Below are positions 8,169 to 15,833 of a stretch of DNA of 27,546 nucleotides, piece after piece. The first letter of the stretch is position 1, and every line of letters begins with the position of its first letter. The notes beneath the pieces are model-generated. The model saw only the letters and a list, made by a program, of their open reading frames with translations. It did not search any database and was not told the origin of the DNA. Position numbers and translations under genes: made by a program. Source of the DNA: DAHVFK01 sp035310985 (GTDB lineage: Bacteria > Pseudomonadota > Gammaproteobacteria > Burkholderiales > SG8-39); NCBI GenBank assembly GCA_035310985.1, contig DATGDH010000149.1, positions 1 through 27,546 of the forward strand. Direction: 5' to 3'.

Positions 8169-8935
8169 AGCGCGCGCCGGTGGTCGCGGTGAGCGAGAGG
8201 CGCGGCCTGCGCGAGCTGCACATCGGCGGCGACGCGATCCAGAGCGCGATGCGCCTCGACGACCCGTACGCCCTGGCGCTCGACTATACGCGCTGCATGA
8301 TGGCCTTCCTGCTGTTCCACCCGCAGCCGCGCGAGGCGCTGATGATCGGCCTGGGCGGGGGCTCGCTCGCGAAGTTCTTCCACCGCCGCCTGCGCGCGAC
8401 GCGCGTGCGCGTGATCGAGCTCGATGCGCGCGTGGTCGCGGCGGCGCGTACGCATTTCGCGCTGCCCCCTGACGACGCGCGCCTCGCGGTGGAGGTCGGC
8501 GACGGTGCGCAAGCGCTGGCGCCGGAGTGCTGCGATGTGCTGCTGGTCGACGGCTTCGACGACGGCGAGCAGGTGCCGCGCCTTGCCTCGAGCGAGTTCT
8601 ACGACGCCTGCTACCTGGCCCTCGCGCCGCATGGCGTGCTGGTGGTCAACTACATGAGCGACGATCCGAGGCTGGACAGCTACCTGCAGCGCCTGGAGCG
8701 CGCCTTCGGCGGGGCCGTGCTGTGCATGCCGGCGCTTTCCGACCCGAACCTGATCGCGTTCGCGCTGAAGGACGCGCCCGCGCGCCTTCCATGGAAGACG
8801 CTGCGCGCGCGCGCGGCGGCGCTCGAGCCGCGCTACGCGCTGCCCTTTAGGCGCTACGTCGGCGCACTGCGGCGCATGAACCTGCACGCCGGCGCGGATC
8901 TTATAATCGTTGCGCAAACGAACGGAGATGCGTGA
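8165..8935 (+). CDS. Spermidine-synthase-like protein (aminopropyltransferase/methyltransferase fold)
   Basis: A 256-residue Rossmann-fold protein. It has the nucleotide-binding loop 'GLGGGSL' (62-68), Glu85 in 'VIELDARV' at the ribose-binding position, and 'LLVDGFDDG' with Asp129 where spermidine synthases carry their catalytic Asp. The N-terminal beta domain of SpeE and its polyamine-binding residues are shortened or absent, so polyamine synthesis is doubtful; many such standalone proteins are annotated as spermidine synthase without evidence. It starts at GTG 8165, overlapping the transporter stop by four bases (GTGA). Its last codons contain the promoter and ribosome binding site of the following short reading frame. 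Confidence 0.72.
   Translation: MKRAPVVAVSERRGLRELHIGGDAIQSAMRLDDPYALALDYTRCMMAFLLFHPQPREALMIGLGGGSLAKFFHRRLRATRVRVIELDARVVAAARTHFALPPDDARLAVEVGDGAQALAPECCDVLLVDGFDDGEQVPRLASSEFYDACYLALAPHGVLVVNYMSDDPRLDSYLQRLERAFGGAVLCMPALSDPNLIAFALKDAPARLPWKTLRARAAALEPRYALPFRRYVGALRRMNLHAGADLIIVAQTNGDA
8902..8907 (+). promoter_or_regulatory. Consensus -10 box (TATAAT) inside the end of the SpeE-like gene
   Basis: A perfect TATAAT lies 28 bases before the ATG at 8935 and a GGAG ribosome binding site (8924-8927) lies seven bases before that ATG. The -35 region is poor. This looks like the promoter of a once-complete gene starting at 8935, which would now drive the exporter gene. Confidence 0.45.
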
Positions 8936-8973
8936 TGAGGCTGATTAGCGAAAGCTTTCGCAACGGTGCCTGA
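8935..8973 (+). pseudogene. 12-codon remnant resembling the start of a YbhB/YbcL-family gene
   Basis: ATG at 8935, with a good GGAG ribosome binding site seven bases before it, reads MRLISESFRNGA and then TGA. This matches, from memory, the N-terminus of Raf-kinase-inhibitor-like YbhB/YbcL proteins (PEBP fold), which in betaproteobacteria often begin 'MKLxSxSFxDGxxI'. After codon 12 the reading frame stops and the sequence is already the exporter gene, whose GTG at 8966 lies in the +1 frame inside the remnant. I read this as a deletion junction; the alternative is a short leader peptide coupling translation of the exporter. Confidence 0.5.
8948..8961. repeat. Perfect 14-base palindrome GCGAAAGCTTTCGC
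   Basis: The palindrome lies within the 12-codon frame, five bases before the exporter GTG. In RNA it could form a five-pair stem with an AGCT loop over the exporter start region. It encodes part of the conserved SESFR residues, so it may be a by-product of coding rather than an operator. Confidence 0.45.
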
Positions 8974-9706
8974 AGGGTATGCGGCGCTGCTCGCGCTGGC
9001 ACCGATCGCGTTCGCGGCCGCGCTCGTCTACGGCGTCACTGGCTTCGGCGCCGCGCTGATTGCGATCCCGCTCGCGACGCACTTCGTGCCACTGCCGTTC
9101 GCGCTGGCGGTGTTCGTGCTCGTCGACCTCTCGAATTCGCTGCGCCTCGGGCTGGAGGCCCCGCGCCTCGTCGTGCGCGGCGAGGTCGTGCGCCTGGTGC
9201 CGATGATCCTGGTCGGCACCGCGCTCGGCGCCACGCTGCTGGTCAACATGCCGCGCCGCGCCGGCATGCTGGCGCTCGGCTGCTTCGTGGTCGCCTTCGC
9301 GCTCTACTCGCTGCTCGCGCGCGCCCGGCGCGGCACCGTCGGTCGCGGCTGGGCCTACCCCGCCGGCCTCGCCGGCGGCGTGACGAGCGCGCTGTTCGGC
9401 GCGGGCGGGCCGCCGTACGCGATCTACCTCTCGCAGCGCAACCTGTCCAAGGAATCGTTCCGCGCCACGCTCGCGCTCACTTCGGTGGCGAGCATCTCGC
9501 TGCGGCTCGCCGCGTTCGCGCTGACCGGCCTGATGAGCAGTCCGCGGGTGTGGTTCGCCGCAGCGCTTGCGCTACCCGCAGCCTGGTTCGGAATCTCGCT
9601 CGCCGCGCACCTCTTCGTGCGCATGCGGCGCGAGACGCTGATGCGCGCGGTGGCGCTGCTCTTGCTCGCGAGCGGAGCTTCGCTCGTCGCGCGCGCGCTC
9701 GCCTAG
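8966..9706 (+). CDS. TauE/SafE-family (TSUP) anion exporter
   Basis: A 246-residue membrane protein with about eight hydrophobic segments in two repeats. The first repeat carries 'VYGVTGFGAALIAIPL' (22-37) and the second 'AGGVTSALFGAGGPPYAIYL', the paired glycine-rich signatures of the 4-toluene sulfonate uptake permease (TSUP) family that includes TauE and SafE. Such proteins move sulfite, sulfoacetate or other organic anions. The start is GTG at 8966; it has no ribosome binding site of its own and lies inside the YbhB-like remnant frame, so translational coupling is plausible. Its stop shares CTAG with the convergent hemerythrin gene. Confidence 0.82.
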   Translation: MPEGYAALLALAPIAFAAALVYGVTGFGAALIAIPLATHFVPLPFALAVFVLVDLSNSLRLGLEAPRLVVRGEVVRLVPMILVGTALGATLLVNMPRRAGMLALGCFVVAFALYSLLARARRGTVGRGWAYPAGLAGGVTSALFGAGGPPYAIYLSQRNLSKESFRATLALTSVASISLRLAAFALTGLMSSPRVWFAAALALPAAWFGISLAAHLFVRMRRETLMRAVALLLLASGASLVARALA

Positions 9707-10251
9707 CCCGAGGCGACCGCGATCAGGCGGCGCAGCTCGCGGTAGCGCTCGTCGGACCGGTCGCCGAACAGCGGGTCGTGCCCTGACGGCACGGCCGCGG
9801 CCACCGCGGCCCAGTCCTCGGGCGTGAGCAGCTCGGCGGCGCGCGGCAGGATGTCGCGCTCCTCGCTCGCGATGTGGTGGCGGTAGTAGACTAGGTAGGT
9901 CGCGGCCGCGGCCTCGACTTCGGCGCGCGCGATGATCGCCTCGTCGGCGACCTGGTTCAGCAGCCCGAGCAGGTCGTCGCCTGCCTTCGCGAGGACGCGG
10001 TGCTCCTGCAGCAGGCGGGCCACCTTCACCTGCATGGCGGGGTCGCGCGCCGCGAGGCGCGCGTATGCGACGTCCTCGCGCGCGTGGTGGTAGCGGTCCG
10101 GGAAATGGCGCAGGTAGCTGACGATGTCGAGCATCAACTCGTAGTTCGGGTGCTCGCCGGTGTGAAACAGCGTCAGCTGGTGGTCGAGCGCATCGAGCAG
10201 CTGCATGAAGTTCGCATGTTCGGCGTGCCAGTGCGCGGTAGGGCTCGTCAT
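9703..10251 (-). CDS. Hemerythrin-like domain protein
   Basis: A 182-residue helical protein with a hemerythrin/HHE cation-binding fold. Probable di-iron ligands are in 'HWHAEHANF' (residues 7-15, His12), 'RYHHAREDVAY' (His55/His56, Glu59), 'LQEHRVL' (His84) and 'YRHHIASEERDILP' (His125/126, Glu130). Such proteins bind oxygen or nitric oxide or act in iron-sulfur repair and redox stress. The ATG at 10251 overlaps the stop of the cyclopropane synthase gene as ATGA. It is the last gene of a long minus-strand unit with glutathione reductase, which supports a redox-stress role. Confidence 0.85.
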   Translation of the reverse strand: MTSPTAHWHAEHANFMQLLDALDHQLTLFHTGEHPNYELMLDIVSYLRHFPDRYHHAREDVAYARLAARDPAMQVKVARLLQEHRVLAKAGDDLLGLLNQVADEAIIARAEVEAAAATYLVYYRHHIASEERDILPRAAELLTPEDWAAVAAAVPSGHDPLFGDRSDERYRELRRLIAVASG

Positions 10252-11453
10252 TCGTAGATCCAGGCGCGCGTCCAGGGCAGGGTTTTCGCCTTGGGATCGG
10301 CGCTCTTCATCGCGAGCACCTGGTGGATCGACACCCAGCGCTGCTCGAAGGCATGCGCGCAGCCGGCGAGATAGGCGCGCCAGATGCGTGCGCGCTTGTC
10401 GCCCGCGTGCCGGCGCGCAGCGTCGAGATTCGCCTCGAAGCGCTCGCTCCAGTGCCAAAGGGTTCGGGCGTAGTGCTGACGCAGCGTTTCGACGTCCATG
10501 ACCTCCAGTTCGGCGCGCGCCATCTCCTTGAGCACGAGCGAGGCGTGCGGCAGCTCCCCGTGCGGGAATACGTACTTGCCGATGAACTCGCCCGCGCCGA
10601 GCCCGACCGAGCGGCTATCGGGATCGACCGAGGTGATGCCGTGGTTCATGACCAGCCCGCCTTCCCGCAGCAGCGTGTGGATCTTGCGGAAGTAGATCGG
10701 CAGGTTATTGAGGCCGACGTGCTCGAACATGCCCACCGAGGAGATCTTGTCGTAAATCCCTTCGCCCGGGACGTCGCGGTAGTCCTGCAGCAGCACGCGG
10801 CAGCGCGCCCCCAGTCCATCGTCGGCGATGCGCTGGTTGGCGAGCGCGTGCTGGTTGCGCGACAGCGTGATTCCGGTCGCGTCCACGCCGTAGTGCTTGG
10901 CCGCCCAGCGCACCAGCGCGCCCCAGCCGCAGCCGATGTCGAGCAGCTTCTCGCCCGGCCTGAGGCGCAATTTGCGGCAGATGTGGTCGAGCTTCTGCTC
11001 CTGCGCGACGTCGATCGACTCGTCGCCTGTCTTGAAGTAGGCGCAGGAATAGACCATGTTGCGATCCAGCCACAGCGCGTAGAAATCGTTCGACACGTCG
11101 TAGTGGTACTGGATCGACGCCGCGTCGGTCTTCCTGGTGTGTAGGTTGCGCAGCAGCGGCAGGCGGCCTTTCTTGGCTTCGCCCAGCTGACGCGAGAATC
11201 CTTCGGCGGCGCGCAGTGCGTCGCCGATCGGGCCCTCGACGTCGACGTGACCCTCGACATAGGCCTCGCCGAGCGTGGCGAGGTCGGGGTTGGCGAAGTA
11301 GCGCAGCGCCGAGGCCGACGGAATGCGCAGCGTCACGGTCGGCGCGGGCGAGAGCTCGTAGCGCTCGCCGTTCCACAGCTCGATCGCCACCGGCAGGCTC
11401 GCGTTGGCGCGCAGCCTGCCGATCACCTTCTTGATGCGGGATTCGAGCAGCAT
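10248..11453 (-). CDS. cfa: Cyclopropane-fatty-acyl-phospholipid synthase
   Basis: A 401-residue SAM-dependent enzyme that methylenates cis double bonds of membrane phospholipid acyl chains. The SAM-binding motif 'LLDIGCGWGAL' is at 170-180, preceded by 'IQYHYDVSNDFYALWLD' (114-130) and 'MVYSCAYF', and followed by 'SVGMFEHVG' and 'GGLVMNHGI', all characteristic of Cfa. The N-terminal part is the usual lipid-binding domain. Length is close to E. coli Cfa (about 380). The ATG at 11453 lies four bases after the glutathione reductase stop, with no clear ribosome binding site, suggesting coupling. Cyclopropanation is a known stationary-phase and acid/oxidative stress response, in keeping with its neighbours. 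Confidence 0.93.
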   Translation of the reverse strand: MLLESRIKKVIGRLRANASLPVAIELWNGERYELSPAPTVTLRIPSASALRYFANPDLATLGEAYVEGHVDVEGPIGDALRAAEGFSRQLGEAKKGRLPLLRNLHTRKTDAASIQYHYDVSNDFYALWLDRNMVYSCAYFKTGDESIDVAQEQKLDHICRKLRLRPGEKLLDIGCGWGALVRWAAKHYGVDATGITLSRNQHALANQRIADDGLGARCRVLLQDYRDVPGEGIYDKISSVGMFEHVGLNNLPIYFRKIHTLLREGGLVMNHGITSVDPDSRSVGLGAGEFIGKYVFPHGELPHASLVLKEMARAELEVMDVETLRQHYARTLWHWSERFEANLDAARRHAGDKRARIWRAYLAGCAHAFEQRWVSIHQVLAMKSADPKAKTLPWTRAWIYE

Positions 11454-11457
11454 GAGT

Positions 11458-12816
11458 TCAGGATACCACCGGCTCGCGCAGGGTGACGAACTCCTCCGCC
11501 GCGGTGGGGTGGATGCCGATCGTGGCGTCGAATTGCGCCTTGGTCGCTCCGAGCTTCACGGCGATCGCGATGCCCTGGATGATCTCGGCGGCTTCGGGCC
11601 CGATCATGTGCGCGCCGACCACCTTGCGGCTCGCGCCATCGACGACGAGCTTCATGAAAATCTTCTCTTCGCTTCCCGTGAGCGCATGCTTGAGCGAGCG
11701 GAAGCTGGTCTTGTAAATCTCGATCGCGCCGAGGCGCTCGCGCGCCTGCTCTTCCGACAGCCCGACCGTGGCGAGGTTCGGGTTGGCGAACACGGCGGTC
11801 GGCACGTTCTCGTGCTCTGGCGCAGTTGGCTCGCCGCCGAACAGCGTCTTTGCGAGCGCGCCGCCCTCGGCGGTCGCCACCGGCGTGAGATTGATGCGGT
11901 TGGTGATGTCGCCGATGGCGTGGATCGACTCGACCGAGCTCCGGGAATGCGCATCAACCAGCACTTCGCCGACCGGCCCGAGCTTCACGCCCGCGGCCTC
12001 GAGGCCCAGGCCCTTGCTGTTCGGCACGCGCCCGGTGGCGAACAGCACCAGCTCGGCGCGCGCGTGCTGGCCGTCGCCGTAGGTGACCTCGAGCGCGCCG
12101 TCGGGCTGACGCGCGATGGCGATCGGCTCGGCGCCGAAGTGCAGCATTACTCCCTTTTTCTGGATCTCCTCGCCCAGGCGCGTGCCGAGCTCAGCGTCGA
12201 ACTCGCGCAGCAGGCGGTGGCGCCGGTAGGCGAGCGTCGTCTGCACGCCCAGCCCGTTGAAGATCGAGGCGAACTCGACCGCGATGTAGCCGCCGCCCAC
12301 CACGATCGCGCGCCGCGGCAGGCGCTCGAGGCGGAACACCTCGTTCGAGGTGAGCGCGAGCGACTTGCCGGGGATGTCCGGGATCTGCGGGCGCGAACCG
12401 GTGGCGACGAGAATGTGCTGCGCGCTCCAGCGGCGTCCCGCGACCTCCACGGTGTGGGGATCGACGATAACCGCGCGCCCGCGCAGGATCTCGGCGCCCG
12501 CGCTGACGAGCACGCGCTCGTACACCGCGTTCAAGCGCGCCACCTCCCGATCCTTGCCGGCGACGAGCTTCGGCCAGTCGAATGCCGGCTCGCCGACGCT
12601 CCAGCCGTAGCCGATCGCGTCCTCGAGGTCGTCGCGAAAATGCGCCGCATAGGAGAACAGCTTCTTTGGGATGCAGCCGACGTTCACACAGGTGCCGCCG
12701 AAGCGGTCGCTTTCCGCTATCGCGACGCGCGCGCCGTACTGCGCGGAGAAGCGGCTCGCGCGCACTCCGCCCGAGCCGCCGCCGATCGTGAACAGGTCGA
12801 AATCGTAGCGCGCCAC
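11458..12816 (-). CDS. gor: Glutathione-disulfide reductase
   Basis: A 452-residue FAD-dependent pyridine nucleotide-disulfide oxidoreductase. It has the N-terminal FAD motif 'TIGGGSGG' (10-17), the redox-active disulfide in 'GGTCVNVGCIPKK' (Cys43, Cys48), the NADPH-binding segment 'VVGGGYIAVEFA' followed by 'AYRRHRLLREFD' with arginines expected for NADPH, 'IHAIGDIT', and the C-terminal active-site 'HPTAAEE' with His436. This is the glutathione reductase pattern, and the length is standard. The start is GTG at 12816 with no obvious Shine-Dalgarno sequence; 25 bases separate it from the preceding 88-residue gene. It is followed almost directly by cfa. Confidence 0.92.
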   Translation of the reverse strand: MARYDFDLFTIGGGSGGVRASRFSAQYGARVAIAESDRFGGTCVNVGCIPKKLFSYAAHFRDDLEDAIGYGWSVGEPAFDWPKLVAGKDREVARLNAVYERVLVSAGAEILRGRAVIVDPHTVEVAGRRWSAQHILVATGSRPQIPDIPGKSLALTSNEVFRLERLPRRAIVVGGGYIAVEFASIFNGLGVQTTLAYRRHRLLREFDAELGTRLGEEIQKKGVMLHFGAEPIAIARQPDGALEVTYGDGQHARAELVLFATGRVPNSKGLGLEAAGVKLGPVGEVLVDAHSRSSVESIHAIGDITNRINLTPVATAEGGALAKTLFGGEPTAPEHENVPTAVFANPNLATVGLSEEQARERLGAIEIYKTSFRSLKHALTGSEEKIFMKLVVDGASRKVVGAHMIGPEAAEIIQGIAIAVKLGATKAQFDATIGIHPTAAEEFVTLREPVVS

Positions 12817-12841
12817 GGTAGGCGAAGAAGCTGTGCGCCGG

Positions 12842-13108
12842 TTACTTCAGGTTCGGCAGGTTGATCTCGACCAGCTCGAGCTGGGCGGTTAGGTCACGGT
12901 GCTCGGGCTTGCCGGCGAGCGACTTGAGCGCACTGCGCACGCGCTTTTCCATCTCCGCGCGCGCCAGCCCCTCGATGCCCGCGAGTTGCGCCGCGACTTC
13001 GGTGAGCTTCTGCGCCTGTGCGCCCCTGCGCAGCTCGCCGAGCTTCGCCTCGATCGCCGCCCGGTTGAGGTTGGTCACCAGCTTGAGAGTCTTGTCGTGC
13101 GTGCTCAT
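12842..13108 (-). CDS. Small helical protein of unknown function (88 residues)
   Basis: An 88-residue, strongly charged protein starting MSTHDKTLKLV. It is rich in Ala, Leu, Glu, Lys and Arg with a heptad-like pattern over residues 15-70, suggesting helices or a short coiled coil, and ends 'LVEINLPNLK'. I do not recognise a family. The ATG at 13108 overlaps the stop of the Nudix-lactamase gene by one base (TGATG) and has a GGGGAG ribosome binding site eight bases upstream, so it looks genuine. It lies between that gene and gor in a long operon. Confidence 0.65.
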   Translation of the reverse strand: MSTHDKTLKLVTNLNRAAIEAKLGELRRGAQAQKLTEVAAQLAGIEGLARAEMEKRVRSALKSLAGKPEHRDLTAQLELVEINLPNLK

Positions 13109-14775
13109 CACCCGCGCTCCCCGATCCCTTCCTGGCCGCGATGGTACCATCCGTCCTGCGCGCGCACGTTGCCCTCGGCGACGAGCTTCTGTAGGTGCGC
13201 CGTGAGCGAGCGCGCGGCGACCGCGTGCAACCTCGGATGCACGTCGTCGTACACCGCGGGCACCAGCTGCTCGAGCGTGGCGCGGCCGAACCGCTCGAGC
13301 GCCGCGACGACCTTTGCCTCGCGCGCCAGGCGGTGCGCGATCAACCGCCGCAGCTCGCGCTGCGGTTGCCCGATGAGGAATCCGTGGCCGGGTGCGAAGA
13401 TCGCAACGTCCTCCTCGAGCAGCGACTCGAGCGCGAGCAGGTAGGCGCGCATATCGCCGTCTGGCGGATTGATCACGACGGTCGACCCCTGCATCACGTG
13501 GTCGCCAGTGAACAGCATCTTCGTGCCTTCGAGCAGATAGCACAGGTGGTTGGAAGCGTGTCCCGGCGTGTGCAGCGCGCGCAGCGCGACGCCGCCGAGA
13601 TCCAGCCGCTCGCCGTGCGCTGGGATGCGCTGCGGCGCGAAGCTCTGGTCTTGGCTCGCGCCCTGCGGCGACGGGCGACCGATCACCGTCGCCCCGGTCG
13701 CCGACTTGAGTGCCGCGGCCGCCGGCGAGTGGTCGAGATGCGTGTGCGTGCACAGGATCCAGCGGATGCGGCCTGCCCCCGCGGCAAGGAGCGCCTCGAC
13801 ATGCGAGTCGATCGCCGGCCCAGGATCGATCAGCGCGAGCTCGCGCTCGCCGACCAAGTAGCTGTTGGTGCCGGGGCCGGTCATCATGCCCGGGTTGGGC
13901 GCCGTGATGCGCGTCACCAGACGGTCGAGCCGCTTCGGTACGCCGGGCACGATCTCGTAGCTCGATTCGCCCGTCTCCTCGGGGTCGCACCAGTGGATTT
14001 CGAAGTACTGCGGATCGGCGCGGCGGAACAGCTTCGGCCCCTGGCTGCCCCGCGCCCAGCAGGCGCGGTTGGTCTCGACCTCTGGCTTCGCGCGCGCGTA
14101 TTCGACGGCGCGCCGCGGGTGCTCGAATTGCGCCAATTCGGCGAGCGTGTGCTTGGTCGCGAACACGAGCTCGATCTCGCCGCGCTCGCCGCGCGCAAGC
14201 GCCTCGTGCGGGCGGATCCATACGTGATGGATGGTCTCGGAGGCATCGTGCGAGCCGCTTTGCCCCTGCGGCGCAGCCGCGACGAAGAAGCGCGTGTCGA
14301 AGCGCCGCGGCCGCCCCGGCGCGGTGATCCAGTGGCCGATGTAGGCGAGCTCGCCCGCCGGCAGCGTCAGGCGCTCGCGCTCCAGGAAGTCGGCGAACGC
14401 GAGCTCGCCTGCGTTCAGCGGCGCGCGAAAACGCGCCAGCTGCTCGACGCGCGCCGGGCTCACCGCCCGGCCGGATTCGTCGTGCGCGAGCAGGATGCCC
14501 GCCTCCTCGAAGCATTCGCGCATCGCCGCGACCCAGTAGGCCAGCCCGCCCGCCTGCAGTCCCAGCAGGCGGTTCGCCTCGGCGTCCGAAAAGCCGGTCA
14601 CGCGCGCGAGCGTGCGCGCCTCGCCGTCGGTGGCGTCGAGCGCGCCGCCGGGGAACACGTAGGCGCCGGCCAGGAACGCCGCGCCCTGGGTGCGCTGGAG
14701 CATCATCACCTCGGGGCCGTCCGCCCCTTCGCGCATCAGGACGACCGTCGCCGCGGGCCGTGGAACGGGCTTCAT
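13108..14775 (-). CDS. Nudix hydrolase fused to a metallo-beta-lactamase-fold hydrolase
   Basis: A 555-residue two-domain protein. Residues about 1-260 are a Nudix domain; its Nudix box is split, with 'VFPGGALD' (40-47) separated by about 38 residues from 'RECFEEAGILL' (86-96), as in the NUDT19/RP2 CoA-diphosphatase type. Residues about 285-470 are a metallo-beta-lactamase domain with 'PGTNSYL' (301-307), 'THTHLDH' (343-349), 'TPGH' (403-406), 'TGDH' (423-426) and 'GHG' (463-465), followed by a winged-helix-like C-terminus as in LACTB2. Thus both a nucleotide/CoA pyrophosphatase and a hydrolase (thioesterase or nuclease) are likely. The ATG at 14775 overlaps the SDR stop (ATGA). I believe this fusion recurs in related bacteria. 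Confidence 0.82.
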   Translation of the reverse strand: MKPVPRPAATVVLMREGADGPEVMMLQRTQGAAFLAGAYVFPGGALDATDGEARTLARVTGFSDAEANRLLGLQAGGLAYWVAAMRECFEEAGILLAHDESGRAVSPARVEQLARFRAPLNAGELAFADFLERERLTLPAGELAYIGHWITAPGRPRRFDTRFFVAAAPQGQSGSHDASETIHHVWIRPHEALARGERGEIELVFATKHTLAELAQFEHPRRAVEYARAKPEVETNRACWARGSQGPKLFRRADPQYFEIHWCDPEETGESSYEIVPGVPKRLDRLVTRITAPNPGMMTGPGTNSYLVGERELALIDPGPAIDSHVEALLAAGAGRIRWILCTHTHLDHSPAAAALKSATGATVIGRPSPQGASQDQSFAPQRIPAHGERLDLGGVALRALHTPGHASNHLCYLLEGTKMLFTGDHVMQGSTVVINPPDGDMRAYLLALESLLEEDVAIFAPGHGFLIGQPQRELRRLIAHRLAREAKVVAALERFGRATLEQLVPAVYDDVHPRLHAVAARSLTAHLQKLVAEGNVRAQDGWYHRGQEGIGERG

Positions 14776-15647
14776 GCGCTGCGTCCGGCGCGGTCCTTCT
14801 CGTTCTGCGCCTTGATGAGCGCGCGCATGCGCTCCCAATCCGCGTCGGTGAGCCGGTCGAGCTCGGTGAATGAGGCGCCGTTGGCGAGATAGCCTCCGCC
14901 GTCGATCGCGATCGTCTCGCCGGTGAGCCACTCGCAGCCGTCGGCCATCAGGAAGGTCGCGAGGTTCTGCAACTCGGGCATCCGGCCGACGCGGCGCATG
15001 GGAATCGAGCCGGTCGCGTCCTCGAAGCTGCCATCCGGGCGCAGGCGCTTGGAAGCGCCCTCCGTGGGGAAGGGGCCCGGGGCGATCGCGTTCAGGCGGA
15101 TGCCGTAGCGGCCCCACTCGACCGCGAGCGACTTGGTCATCACGTGCAGGCCCGCTTTCGACATCGCCGAGGGCACGACGTACGGCGAGCCGGTCCACAC
15201 CCAGGTGACGAGGATCGACACGACCGAGCCCTTGTGCCCGCCCGCGATCCAGCGCCGACCCACCGCATGCGTGACGTAGAACGTGCCGTGGAACACGATG
15301 TTGGCGATCGCGTTGAAGCCGTTCGGCGTCAGATCCTTGGTCGGGCTGATGAAATTGCCGGCGGCGTTGTTGACCAGCCCCGTCAACGGACCGGCCTCGT
15401 CCCAGATGCGCTGCACCATCGCATCGACCGCCTGCGCGTCGCGGATGTCGACCGCGTGCGTGCGCACCGTGCCGCCGAACTTCGAGGTGAGCTCCCCGGC
15501 CGTTTGCTCGAGCACGCCGCCGCGCCGCCCGGCGATCCACACCTCCGCGCCGAGCTCGAGGTACCTGGCGGCGATCTCCTTGCCGAGCCCGGTGCCGCCG
15601 CCAGTGATGAGGATGCGTTTACCCCCGAGCAATCCTTCCTTGAACAT
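14772..15647 (-). CDS. SDR oxidoreductase, 2,4-dienoyl-CoA reductase (DECR)-like
   Basis: A 291-residue short-chain dehydrogenase. The cofactor motif 'TGGGTGLG' (15-22), 'NNAAGNFISPT' (93-103), 'VVPSAMSKAG' (157-166), 'AIAPGPFPTEGA' and the C-terminal 'ELDRLTDADWE' closely follow mitochondrial DECR1, which reduces 2,4-dienoyl-CoA in unsaturated fatty acid breakdown. Ser160 and Lys164 match DECR1 Ser210 and Lys214, but the catalytic Tyr199 position is Trp149; Tyr156 is nearby. The activity is therefore uncertain. The ATG at 15647 has GGAG four bases upstream, and the gene start lies inside the end of the 63-residue gene. It overlaps the Nudix-lactamase gene, whose possible CoA substrate would suit a fatty acyl-CoA context. 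Confidence 0.82.
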   Translation of the reverse strand: MFKEGLLGGKRILITGGGTGLGKEIAARYLELGAEVWIAGRRGGVLEQTAGELTSKFGGTVRTHAVDIRDAQAVDAMVQRIWDEAGPLTGLVNNAAGNFISPTKDLTPNGFNAIANIVFHGTFYVTHAVGRRWIAGGHKGSVVSILVTWVWTGSPYVVPSAMSKAGLHVMTKSLAVEWGRYGIRLNAIAPGPFPTEGASKRLRPDGSFEDATGSIPMRRVGRMPELQNLATFLMADGCEWLTGETIAIDGGGYLANGASFTELDRLTDADWERMRALIKAQNEKDRAGRSA

Positions 15648-15810
15648 GCGCGCTCCAGCTTGCAGGAACGCGCATTTTACGTCCTAGCCGCGTGCCGAGG
15701 CGCGCGAGCAGGCGGTACATCATCTCGGCGCGCTCGCGGCGCGCCGCCGCGTGCACGCGCAGGTCTATGCCCGCATCCCCGCGCCAGGTATCGATGTCGA
15801 TGTGCGGCAT
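15619..15810 (-). CDS. Small basic protein of unknown function (63 residues)
   Basis: A 63-residue protein beginning MPHIDIDTWRG, with a central 'RRERAEMMYRLLARLG' amphipathic basic helix. I do not recognise it with certainty; short proteins with a similar arginine-rich helix are common next to DUF2917 genes. The start at 15810 is well supported by AAGGAG six bases upstream. The reading frame runs 29 bases into the SDR gene, so the two overlap; the C-terminal part ('SWSAHVQGRIARG') may be under little constraint. It is 23 bases downstream of the DUF2917 gene. Confidence 0.6.
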   Translation of the reverse strand: MPHIDIDTWRGDAGIDLRVHAAARRERAEMMYRLLARLGTRLGRKMRVPASWSAHVQGRIARG

Positions 15811-15833
15811 GTCCGTCTCCTTGTATCCCGGGT

